This document shows, piece by piece, positions 1 through 5,584 of a DNA stretch of 6,224 bases. The stretch is from Candidatus Latescibacterota bacterium (lineage in GTDB: Bacteria; JAAXHH01; JABIQT01), in the NCBI GenBank assembly GCA_018667995.1, contig JABIQT010000607.1, positions 1 to 6,224 of the forward strand. Reading direction: 5' to 3'. The notes below the pieces were generated by a model. That model worked only from the letters and a program-made list of their open reading frames with translations, had not been told where the DNA came from and searched no databases. Every line of letters starts with the position of its first letter. The stretch's first letter is position 1. Position numbers and translations under genes: made by a program.

Positions 1-133
<133 letters not shown>

Positions 134-154
134 TCATTTCCGTGAATCGGGAGC

Positions 155-183
155 GGAGGCCGTGGCTACGTACCACGGCCTCC
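155..183 (-). terminator. Perfect 11-bp hairpin between hsp20 and dnaK (terminator, attenuator or processing site)
   Basis: GGAGGCCGTGG at 155-165 is exactly complementary to CCACGGCCTCC at 173-183, with a 7-nt loop. The stem is very GC-rich and would be stable in RNA of either strand. Neither side has a T-run, so it is not a classical intrinsic terminator. In the minus-strand transcript it follows the hsp20 stop by about 40 nt and precedes the dnaK start by about 37 nt. It could reduce read-through into dnaK, mark an RNA processing site, or protect the hsp20 message 3' end. The structure is certain from the sequence; the role is inferred. Confidence 0.6.
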
Positions 184-222
184 TTACTGATGAAAATACA
201 AACAGTACAAATAACTGAGGAT

Positions 223-633
223 CTACGGTGCAGATATGGGAATCACTTTCGGCTTCGCCGTTTCGAGTTTTGGAAGCAGAATCGTGAGCACGCCATTCTT
301 ATACGCGGCACTGATTTCATCTGAGTTGATCTCTGGAGGCAGTCTAAATGATCGATTGAAAGCCCCGTAGGAGCGTTCCATTCGACGGGAAACGCCATTT
401 TCAGATTTCAGATCGCTCTTCTTTTCGCCGGATATGGTGAGAATGCCGTCTGTGATACTAATGTTCGTGTCCTCAAGGGACATACCGGGTACATCGGCCA
501 TGACTATATACTCCAATGCGGTCTCGTTAATATCGATGAGTGGGTGCAACCCCGAATCGGGTACGTTTGAATGACTTGAGAGCCCCTTGAATCCACGATG
601 CAAAAACACTGGATGATAATTTGTGAGTTTCAT
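223..633 (-). CDS. Small heat shock protein, Hsp20/alpha-crystallin family
   Basis: 136-aa cytosolic ATP-independent holdase, expected to form oligomers that bind unfolding proteins and pass them to DnaK, which is encoded next downstream. The alpha-crystallin domain spans about residues 32-122. It contains the EYIVMADVPG strand region, DGILTISGEKK, a SYGAFNRSFRLP segment and the signature A-x-x-x-N-GVL (AAYKNGVLTI, 110-119). A C-terminal I-x-I motif (I131-P-I133), which docks between subunits, is present. The start at 633 is chosen because AAAGGAG lies 6 nt upstream. An in-frame ATG at 705 would add 24 residues that do not look like the family. The length is usual for bacterial class A Hsp20 proteins. 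Its upstream region is shared with the divergent sigma factor gene and carries several palindromes. No CIRCE element was seen. Confidence 0.95.
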   Translation of the reverse strand: MKLTNYHPVFLHRGFKGLSSHSNVPDSGLHPLIDINETALEYIVMADVPGMSLEDTNISITDGILTISGEKKSDLKSENGVSRRMERSYGAFNRSFRLPPEINSDEISAAYKNGVLTILLPKLETAKPKVIPISAP

Positions 634-701
634 GTCGATCTCCTTTGGTGCTGAATGACTGTATATTGGAGCGGGCGAGATATTGTATTTTGAAAGGCCG
701 A

Positions 702-747
702 TCAATATTCAGTGCCTGCATGTGTCCATAACTGCATCCACCTCCTT
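702..747 (-). promoter_or_regulatory. Orphan strong Shine-Dalgarno with possible leader peptide upstream of hsp20
   Basis: On the minus strand AAGGAGGTG (747-739) matches nine consecutive bases of the canonical anti-SD complement, better than any other ribosome binding site in the window. The nearest ATG (737-735) follows after 3 nt and opens an 11-codon frame, MQLWTHAGTEY, ending at 702. A second ATG (729-727), 11 nt after the SD, opens a 6-codon frame (MDTCRH). No full-length gene starts here; the hsp20 start is about 100 nt further on. It may be a leader peptide, a ribosome standby site or chance. No function is assigned. Confidence 0.3.
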
Positions 748-814
748 GGAATGATAATAGCCATGCAATCTGTCATCGAGCTGCTTTAATTGTTTCAAAA
801 ACCAATCCGGGAAC

Positions 815-826
815 TGTACCCGTACA
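815..826. promoter_or_regulatory. TGTAC-CC-GTACA palindrome
   Basis: Two 5-bp arms, TGTAC (815-819) and GTACA (822-826), flank a 2-bp spacer in the divergent region. It is a plausible dimeric regulator half-site pair lying 27 bp from the CRP-type palindrome. It does not match the E. coli LexA box or another operator I recognise. A 12-bp palindrome of this strength can also occur by chance. Confidence 0.25.
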
Positions 827-852
827 TCAGGCGTTAAAGATGTGAACCTTCA

Positions 853-870
853 GTGTGACATAGATCACAC
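853..870. promoter_or_regulatory. CRP/FNR-family operator, perfect TGTGA-N6-TCACA
   Basis: GTGTGACATAGATCACAC has 6-bp perfect arms around a 6-bp spacer. It contains both halves of the CRP consensus (TGTGA 854-858, TCACA 865-869) with the exact spacing. The centre lies about 228 bp upstream of the hsp20 start and 266 bp upstream of the sigma factor start, so it could serve either gene. FNR sites use TTGAT-N4-ATCAA, so CRP-type is the better match. Binding by a cAMP receptor or related regulator is inferred from the motif; no regulator gene is in the window. Confidence 0.55.
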
Positions 871-1014
871 ATTCGCTGCAACGAGTCATCGCAATGGGTG
901 TGCCAAAGATTGAGAGATTGTGTCTTATTAGTGTAAGTTGTTTGTGGTTAATAAGTTGCAAAACTGTCCATTTTAGGAGCATAGCACTGGTGTAGGCATG
1001 CTGCCCGTTTGTGT

Positions 1015-1063
1015 TTGTCAAATTGACAGTTGCCAATCAATGTGGCAGATGGCAATTGTCAAA
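1015..1063. repeat. TTGTCAAA / TTGACA repeat cluster upstream of the sigma factor gene
   Basis: The octamer TTGTCAAA occurs at 1015-1022 and again at 1056-1063, 41 bp apart, close to four helical turns. An inverted copy TTGACA (1023-1028) forms the palindrome TGTCAA-A-TTGACA (1016-1028) with the first copy. It also starts a 13-bp inverted repeat, TTGACAGTTGCCA (1023-1035) against TGGCAATTGTCAA (1050-1062), with a single mismatch. The cluster ends 64 bp before the sigma start codon, where an operator or autoregulatory site would be expected. The TTGACA could also act as a -35 element, but no good -10 lies 16-18 bp downstream. Confidence 0.45.
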
Positions 1064-1127
1064 ACGTACAAGACAATCAGGCTAAGCAGTTTCGATCCCA
1101 AGAGGATGATGCGGAGGTGTTTGCATT

Positions 1128-1970
1128 ATGGAGATGGTGGTCAAGAGACAATACGCGCGGGATGATCAATCGCTAGATATATATCTTCAGGAGATTGGAG
1201 AAACTGATCTCTTGACATCTGGTCAAGAAGTGGAACTGGCTCAGGCAATCCGGGCCGGTGATGATACGGCGCTAGACAGATTGGTAAAGGCGAATCTTAG
1301 ATTTGTAGTTTCGGTAGCCAAACAGTACCAGAATCAGGGCCTTTCCCTTTCCGACCTGATAAGCGAGGGAAATATCGGGCTCATGAAAGCGGCCAGACGA
1401 TTCGATGAATCCAAGGGCTTTAAGTTCATCTCGTACGCAGTATGGTGGATACGACAGTCCATTCTGCATGCCCTGGCGGAACAGTCAAGACTGATACGGC
1501 TCCCGCTAAACAAAGTAGAGGAACTGAGACGCATCGAGAGGACAATTCGGCAGCGTGAGATGGCAGGTAATATGGAAGAGAGTACGCCGGAACCTGATTC
1601 CGAGACCGAGCGTGTTCAGAGACCTGAGTGGGCAATCACTCCACTATCGTTAGACGCACCTGTGGGCGATCATGACGGATTCAGCCTCATGGATCGGCTG
1701 AAGGATCATAGCAATCCACTCCCCGATGAGTCTGTGTTCGAGGACGCGCTCAAGCAGGAGATCGGAAATGCGGTTGCTAGTCTAACCGATCGCGAAAGCG
1801 AGGTCTTGAACCTCTACTTTGGGTTAGATTCCGACAGATCTTACACCCTGGAGGAAATTGGTACACAGTTCAGTATAACGAGAGAACGTGTACGACAGAT
1901 CAAACAAAAGGCTATCAATAAATTACGACACACAACACGTGGTCATCGTCTTGCAGCATATGCCGATTGA
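1128..1970 (+). CDS. Sigma-70 family RNA polymerase sigma factor, RpoD/SigA-like, with degenerate region 3
   Basis: 280-aa sigma factor that would direct RNA polymerase to promoters. Region 1.2 covers about residues 14-45 (QSLDIYLQEIG). Region 2 covers about 49-119, with KANLRFVVSVAKQYQNQGLS, the core-binding SEGNIGLMKAARRFD and the -10-recognising YAVWWIRQSIL. Region 3.0 follows (AEQSRLIRLPLNKV, to 130). Region 4.2 is at 239-268 (YTLEEIGTQFSITRERVRQI), a -35 binding helix-turn-helix. It lacks region 1.1, like the roughly 285-290 aa primary sigma factors of Bacteroidota. Residues about 141-168 do not resemble the usual region 3.1 helix-turn-helix and are several residues shorter, suggesting an accessory paralog rather than the housekeeping factor. 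The start is supported by GGAGGT 9 nt upstream; an in-frame ATG two codons later is possible. It is divergent from hsp20 and followed by a terminator at 2069-2105. Confidence 0.93.
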   Translation: MEMVVKRQYARDDQSLDIYLQEIGETDLLTSGQEVELAQAIRAGDDTALDRLVKANLRFVVSVAKQYQNQGLSLSDLISEGNIGLMKAARRFDESKGFKFISYAVWWIRQSILHALAEQSRLIRLPLNKVEELRRIERTIRQREMAGNMEESTPEPDSETERVQRPEWAITPLSLDAPVGDHDGFSLMDRLKDHSNPLPDESVFEDALKQEIGNAVASLTDRESEVLNLYFGLDSDRSYTLEEIGTQFSITRERVRQIKQKAINKLRHTTRGHRLAAYAD

Positions 1971-2068
1971 GGGTGATAACAGACGTGATCAATCCAGGTT
2001 CAGAAGGCCAACAGGGCAGGTCTGGTTGACCGTGTAGTCAAATATCAAACGAATGGGAAATACTCCTC

Positions 2069-2105
2069 ATGCGCATGTCCCCTACTGGGCATGCGCATTT
2101 TCTTT
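2069..2105 (+). terminator. Intrinsic terminator of the sigma factor gene
   Basis: ATGCGCATG (2069-2077) pairs perfectly with CATGCGCAT (2090-2098). Inner CCC/GGG bases can extend the stem. The plus-strand transcript then runs TTTCTTT (2099-2105). It lies about 100 nt after the sigma stop codon and separates that transcript from the LOG gene. Each arm also contains the self-complementary octamer ATGCGCAT. Confidence 0.8.
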
Positions 2106-2133
2106 GGTTGGACGATTTGGTCATTCTTCAATT

Positions 2134-2148
2134 GGTCTGGAACAGACC
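2134..2148. repeat. Short hairpin GGTCTG-GAA-CAGACC
   Basis: A perfect 6-bp stem with a 3-nt loop, just before TTGACT and about 30 nt after the sigma terminator. There is no T-run, so it is not an evident terminator. It may be a protein binding site or part of a leader. The role is unknown. Confidence 0.3.
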
Positions 2149-2364
2149 TTGACTCAAATAGTATCAAATCATTTCTTCTCGGTCTCCAAGACACGGCACA
2201 AAACGGAAAAGTCGGCGGAACATATATACGGACTCGATGTGAGTGGAGGAATACGAAGACCAGGAGATCATGACACTTAGCAGATATGCGCGGGAAAGAT
2301 ACACTGCAAGCCCGGAATATACTTATTCTCAAGAGTGGAATAAGCCACGACAACAGGAAGATCT

Positions 2365-3171
2365 ATGTCAAAGAGAATACCAGCAAAGCCAGACAAAGCG
2401 TATCGGAGTCCAGAGTTCCTGAGTAGCCCGGATGCCAGGATAGTCCGAATTCTCAGTGAGTATCTCGAGCCACAACGTCGATTTCGACAACTTGAATTGG
2501 AAGATACGATTGTGTTCTACGGGTCTGCTAGGGCCTGTGATCCGGAGTTAGCAGATAGAGAACTCGCATCGACGAAGCTGAAGGGGGGTACCCAGGATGA
2601 AAAGGAACGCGCAGTTCGAAAGGCTGAAGCTGCCTGCACACTGGCCCGATACTATGATGATGCCAGGGAGTTAGCCTTCCGAATGACGCAGTGGGCTATG
2701 GCGATGAAAAGCGCCCGGCGCTACGTGGTGTGTTCTGGCGGTGGTCCCGGGATCATGGAAGCCGCAAATCGAGGTGCAGACCAGGCAGGAGGGAAGTCGG
2801 TAGGGCTGAACATCAGCCTGCCTTTCGAACAGGTGCCTAACGGATACATACCTAAAGATCTGAATTTTGAGTTTCACTATTTCTTCATGCGGAAATTCTG
2901 GTTCGTCTATCTGGCAAAAGCGCTCGTTGTCTTTCCTGGTGGATTTGGCACCTGCGATGAGTTATTCGAACTGCTTACGCTAGTCCAAACCAGAAAGGTC
3001 GTCAAAGAGCTGCCTATTGTCGTCTATGGAACTGAATACTGGAATGAGGTCCTGAATCTAGAAGCGATGGTGAAGTGGGGAACAATAAATGCGGAGGATC
3101 TATATCTGATTAAGTTTGTTGATTCACCGGGTGATGCCTTTGACTATCTCACTACGACGCTCGAGGCATAG
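2365..3171 (+). CDS. LOG-family protein (TIGR00730-like), possible nucleoside-5'-monophosphate phosphoribohydrolase
   Basis: 268-aa cytosolic Rossmann-fold protein of the LOG (Lonely Guy)/lysine decarboxylase-like family. Well-studied members cleave the base from cytokinin or purine nucleoside 5'-monophosphates; they do not decarboxylate lysine. Both family signatures are present: [15 protein letters not shown] (residues 124-138) and PGGFGTCDE (191-199), the phosphate-binding and catalytic loop. A conserved FMRK segment (174-177) supplies the expected arginine, and TIVFYGSAR (48-56) is the first strand. The N-terminal part is longer than in the roughly 190-aa plant-type LOGs, placing it in the longer bacterial group whose substrate is mostly unassigned. 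The start has AGGAAG 4 nt upstream. The gene stands alone between two terminators and is convergent with the thioredoxin-fold gene. I am sure of the family, not of the substrate. Confidence 0.9.
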   Translation: MSKRIPAKPDKAYRSPEFLSSPDARIVRILSEYLEPQRRFRQLELEDTIVFYGSARACDPELADRELASTKLKGGTQDEKERAVRKAEAACTLARYYDDARELAFRMTQWAMAMKSARRYVVCSGGGPGIMEAANRGADQAGGKSVGLNISLPFEQVPNGYIPKDLNFEFHYFFMRKFWFVYLAKALVVFPGGFGTCDELFELLTLVQTRKVVKELPIVVYGTEYWNEVLNLEAMVKWGTINAEDLYLIKFVDSPGDAFDYLTTTLEA

Positions 3172-3189
3172 TCGGACGCCGGCTTTTTT
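3170..3189 (+). terminator. Compact intrinsic terminator of the LOG gene, overlapping its stop codon
   Basis: GTCGG (3171-3175) pairs with CCGGC (3179-3183) across a 3-nt loop. One pair is G-U, and an extra A-T pair is possible at the base. Six T residues follow directly (3184-3189). The stem begins in the last base of the LOG stop codon TAG (3169-3171). It is short but has the classic stem-plus-T-tract layout. Confidence 0.6.
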
Positions 3190-3198
3190 CGGCAAGAC

Positions 3199-3216
3199 GG
3201 CTCGATTTATCGAGCC
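3199..3216. terminator. Hairpin at the 3' end of the thioredoxin-fold gene, stop codon in its loop
   Basis: GGCTCGA (3199-3205) is complementary to TCGAGCC (3210-3216) around a 4-nt loop. In the minus-strand transcript the loop is TAAA and contains the TAA stop codon (3209-3207) of the thioredoxin-fold gene. No clean T-run follows on the minus strand; on the plus strand a weak TGTTTC follows. It probably helps end one or both convergent transcripts or protects the mRNA end. The function is inferred. Confidence 0.45.
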
Positions 3217-3731
3217 TGTTTCACGAATGCGTCATAACCCATTTTCTTGAACCATCCTCCGGAGATGTAGCGAAGAATGGGTTCGAAATCCTGCGGTGTT
3301 ACGTATCCGTTTACCGGCGCTATTGCCTTTCCGTCTGACTGCAAAAACCAGGTCGTCGGGTAGCTCGTTACCTTGTAGATAGATGCAAGGCGAGTCTCCG
3401 TGATGTTTCGCCCCTGAAGTTTGATGAATCGCTTCGATTCCGCGTTGACCTTTACCAGGATAAAATGCTCGTCGATCAGCTTCCTAACTTCCGGGTCCGT
3501 ATAGGTTTTTTCATCCATCACCTCACACCATCCGCACCAATCTGTATAGAAGTCGATCAACAGAAACTTGTCCTGATCCTGTGCGAGCTTAAGAGCCTTG
3601 TCGTACCGATGCCAAGTGGGTTCATTTCCTGACGCTCTGTCGGGATCTGATGCTGATAGTATAGTAGGAGCACCGATCCACAGTACAGTCATCAGGCACA
3701 ACGTCGACAGATATTTTCCGATTCTTGTCAT
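3207..3731 (-). CDS. Exported thioredoxin-fold protein (thioredoxin family)
   Basis: 174-aa predicted secreted or periplasmic thiol-disulfide protein. Residues 1 to about 27 form a signal peptide: a basic start (MTRIGKY), a hydrophobic core (LCLMTVLWIGAPTIL) and a likely cleavage after LSA. The mature part has the active site W-C-G-W-C (65-69) in FYTDWCGWCEVMDEKTY, and the cis-proline loop SYPTT (P125). It resembles Thioredoxin_7/DsbD C-domain-like proteins that reduce or transfer disulfides outside the cytoplasm. The exact partner is unknown. The ATG at 3731 overlaps the TGA of the upstream glutaredoxin-like gene (ATGA), and GAGGA lies just upstream. This start also gives a clean signal peptide, whereas an in-frame ATG at 3797 adds a basic 22-residue stretch lying inside the neighbouring gene. 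It is the second gene of a likely two-gene operon. Confidence 0.9.
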   Translation of the reverse strand: MTRIGKYLSTLCLMTVLWIGAPTILSASDPDRASGNEPTWHRYDKALKLAQDQDKFLLIDFYTDWCGWCEVMDEKTYTDPEVRKLIDEHFILVKVNAESKRFIKLQGRNITETRLASIYKVTSYPTTWFLQSDGKAIAPVNGYVTPQDFEPILRYISGGWFKKMGYDAFVKQAR

Positions 3732-4039
3732 AGTGTCCTCGTTTGGCCTGAGAGTGCCATTACGAACTGATCTTCGTCGATTCTGTGGCGAAAGCATTCT
3801 TTTCCGTCAACCAAAATGACCGGGATCTCAAATTTGAACTTATTGTAGAGTGCCTCGTCGGTGGTTATATCGGCCTCTTTCAGAACGAATGGTATCCTTG
3901 ATTGCACGTTCAATAGAACCGAATATGCGATTTCGCACAGATGGCAACCTTCCTTTGTATATATAGTCACAATCGGTGATTTACCGCAATGCGTGGGGTG
4001 GGTATCATCGTTCCCGATGGTGCTTGATATCTGTGCCAT
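3728..4039 (-). CDS. Glutaredoxin-like family protein (DUF836-type), first gene of a redox operon
   Basis: 103-aa small thioredoxin-fold protein without a signal peptide. The core begins PIVTIYTKEGCHLCEIAYSV (22-41), with the redox motif C-H-L-C (32-35) following the first strand. The cis-proline is in EIPVILVDG (P73), and C-terminal helix residues follow. This matches the glutaredoxin-like proteins of the DUF836 type, which are presumed dithiol reductants of unknown target. Two further cysteines are present (C18, C82). The 21-residue lead before the first strand is longer than usual and the ribosome binding site is weak, so the start is uncertain; a GTG at codon 24 is the alternative. The 3' end overlaps the thioredoxin-fold gene by 4 nt (ATGA), implying translational coupling. 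A promoter-like TTGACA-N17-TATATA lies upstream. Confidence 0.88.
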   Translation of the reverse strand: MAQISSTIGNDDTHPTHCGKSPIVTIYTKEGCHLCEIAYSVLLNVQSRIPFVLKEADITTDEALYNKFKFEIPVILVDGKECFRHRIDEDQFVMALSGQTRTL

Positions 4040-4085
4040 GGATCGACTGCTCTGTATAAATGGTCTCTGTGCGACAATGGAGCCG

Positions 4086-4114
4086 TATATATCCGATCAT
4101 CGATTTTGTGTCAA
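4086..4114 (-). promoter_or_regulatory. Candidate promoter of the glutaredoxin/thioredoxin operon
   Basis: On the minus strand a perfect TTGACA (4114-4109) is followed after exactly 17 bp by TATATA (4091-4086). This is a sigma-70-type layout, with a 4/6 match at -10. The expected transcript start would leave about 40 nt of leader before the ATG at 4039. It is a motif match only. Confidence 0.4.
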
Positions 4115-4244
4115 GGTGTTTCAGTTCCTCCGGTGCGAACCAGGTACCGTAAAATTGGCTTGCATCGTCCTGCCCCGTCCCTTTACTATAACGGACGTTC
4201 CAAGCATTTCGATCCCGAAATCTCACACACGCTGGAGAGTGTAC

Positions 4245-5573
4245 ATGTCCGTCGCCACTAGTGCTCCAACTGTCAGTCTTGAGGATGCATACGAGAGGTT
4301 CTTTCCGTCTTCCCTTGCCCATTACCAGGCAGCTTTGGATTATTTCCCGAACGGTGTGACACACGACGGGAGATACATGAAGCCCTTTCCTGTTTATATA
4401 GACAGGGCTGACGGGGCACACAAATGGGATGTGGACGGACATAAACTAATCGATTATTGGATGGGCCATGGTGCTTTGCTCCTCGGCCACGGCCGCAAAG
4501 AGGTCGTGGATGCAGTAACGGAGCAGGCCGGTCGTGGCATGCATTACGGAGCATGTCACGAGCTAGAAATCAAGTGGGCGGATCTGGTATCTCGCCTTGT
4601 TCCTGCAGCCGAACGTGTCCGCTTTGTTTCGTCTGGTACGGAAGCAACACTCATGGCCATCCGGTTGGCCAGAACCTATACAGGCCGACGGAAGATCGTG
4701 AAATTTAAAGGCCATTATCATGGCTGGCACGATAACGTGATGGATGGGGTCGGTTCCGACCACCCTCTACCTGGTGTGCTGAAGGAAGTCTTCGAGACGT
4801 TGATCACTCTTCCCCCCAATGATCTGAACCACGTGGAAGAGACGCTTAAGACGGACCATGATGTCGCCTGTTTGATATTAGAGCCCACAGGCGAGTTATT
4901 CGGCGGCACTCCTTTAGATAGCGGATTTCTGAATGGCTTGAGAGAGCTGACGACGCGATATGGCGTAGTTTTCATTCTGGATGAAGTCGTGACGGGATTC
5001 AGATGCGCGCCTGGCGGAGCACAGGCCTACTACGGTATTGAACCTGATCTTTGTACTCTGGCGAAGGTGCTGGCCGGAGGAATGAACGGCGGCGCCGTCG
5101 TTGGTACGAAGGACATTATGGATCTTCTAGAGATTCGCCCTGATCCGGAGTGGCAGAGGAAAATGAAAATGCCACACTACGGTACTTTTAACGCCTCTCC
5201 ATTGTCCGCAGCAGCGGGGATCGCAGCGCTGGAGATTGTCGAAACGGGTGAAGACATAATCATAGCTAACGATCTTGCCGAGCTTCTTCGTAATCAGCTT
5301 TCAGAGGTGTTGCAGAGCCACAAACTCGAAGAATGGCATGTGTACGGGGCCTTTTCAGGGGTCAAGATCAGTTACTCAGAGGATCGTTCTCTTTCGCGTC
5401 GGGGCAATCTGGATTTGATCCATTCAATAAGACAAGGTTGGCTTCTCAATGGTGTAGACATGTCAGGCGTCGATGGCCTCACCTCATCAGCCCATACGGT
5501 GCGAGATGTGGCACACACCGCTGAAGCCTTCGACGCCACTCTGAGCAGCCTCAAACGAGACCATCTGATCTGA
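4245..5573 (+). CDS. Class III PLP-dependent aminotransferase, glutamate-1-semialdehyde aminomutase-like
   Basis: 442-aa cytosolic PLP enzyme. The cofactor motifs are VSSGTEAT (128-135, phosphate binding), KGHYHGW (155-161), ILDEVVTGFR (244-253, with Asp246 expected to contact the PLP ring nitrogen) and TLAKVLAGG (271-279), where K274 is the predicted Schiff-base lysine. The C-terminal GTFNASPLSAAAG (313-325) fits the same fold. It clearly belongs to the HemL-like branch, but I recall canonical HemL having GKIIGGGMPVGA where this has AKVLAGGMNGGA. The stretch after H-x-H-G, the HemL gating loop, is about 6 residues shorter. Another aminotransferase or aminomutase activity is therefore more likely than tetrapyrrole synthesis. 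The ATG at 4245 is chosen because GGAGAG precedes it by 5 nt; the open frame runs 128 codons further upstream, but that part lies antisense to the glutaredoxin-like gene. It is divergent from that operon. Confidence 0.88.
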   Translation: MSVATSAPTVSLEDAYERFFPSSLAHYQAALDYFPNGVTHDGRYMKPFPVYIDRADGAHKWDVDGHKLIDYWMGHGALLLGHGRKEVVDAVTEQAGRGMHYGACHELEIKWADLVSRLVPAAERVRFVSSGTEATLMAIRLARTYTGRRKIVKFKGHYHGWHDNVMDGVGSDHPLPGVLKEVFETLITLPPNDLNHVEETLKTDHDVACLILEPTGELFGGTPLDSGFLNGLRELTTRYGVVFILDEVVTGFRCAPGGAQAYYGIEPDLCTLAKVLAGGMNGGAVVGTKDIMDLLEIRPDPEWQRKMKMPHYGTFNASPLSAAAGIAALEIVETGEDIIIANDLAELLRNQLSEVLQSHKLEEWHVYGAFSGVKISYSEDRSLSRRGNLDLIHSIRQGWLLNGVDMSGVDGLTSSAHTVRDVAHTAEAFDATLSSLKRDHLI

Positions 5574-5584
5574 TGGCTATTTTC

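Larger units (their letters stand above)
634..1127. other. Divergent intergenic region between hsp20 and the sigma factor gene
   Basis: This 494-bp stretch has no convincing gene. Small open frames exist, but they lack a usable ribosome binding site or any recognisable protein. It holds a near-perfect SD with tiny open frames (702-747), a TGTAC-CC-GTACA palindrome (815-826), a CRP-type palindrome (853-870) and a cluster of TTGTCAAA/TTGACA repeats (1015-1063). I could not identify convincing -35/-10 pairs for either gene. No heat-shock sigma-32 promoter, CIRCE or Bacteroidota TAnnTTTG element was found on either strand. Its length is well above the other gaps in the window and suggests complex regulation. 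Confidence 0.6.
1971..2364. other. Intergenic region between the sigma factor and LOG genes
   Basis: 394 bp without a recognised gene. It contains a TTGAC-N6-GTCAA palindrome (2026-2041) echoing the motifs upstream of the sigma gene, the sigma terminator (2069-2105), a short GGTCTG-GAA-CAGACC hairpin (2134-2148) and a possible 50-codon open frame beginning at 2270. No confident promoter for the LOG gene was found. A TATACT at 2318-2323 has no matching -35 element. Confidence 0.55.

Noticed and set aside
634-760. Sigma-32 or CIRCE control of hsp20
   Set aside because: I found no TTAGCACTC-N9-GAGTGCTAA repeat and no CTTGAAA plus CCCCAT pair at the right spacing.
814-829. LexA box at CTGTACCCGTACATCA
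   Set aside because: The left half CTGT fits, but the required ACAG after N8 is absent.
827-1036. 69-aa open frame on the minus strand in the divergent region (MATVNLTNTNG...)
   Set aside because: It has no ribosome binding site and no recognisable domain. Its span contains the CRP-type palindrome and part of the repeat cluster, so it is better read as regulatory DNA.
4187-4192. TATAAC as a -10 for the aminotransferase
   Set aside because: No -35 element is found at suitable spacing (TTGCAT is 21 bp and TTGGCT 26 bp upstream), so it is too weak to annotate.
3861-4244. 128-codon in-frame extension upstream of the aminotransferase
   Set aside because: It lies antisense to the glutaredoxin-like gene and across the promoter region, and resembles no part of the aminotransferase family. 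The ATG at 4245 has a good SD.
4005-4442. 145-aa minus-strand open frame containing a WFAPEELKHLD stretch
   Set aside because: It overlaps the aminotransferase start and the glutaredoxin-like start and has no recognised domain. Most of it is a shadow frame, although the part within 4040-4244 cannot be fully excluded as a remnant.
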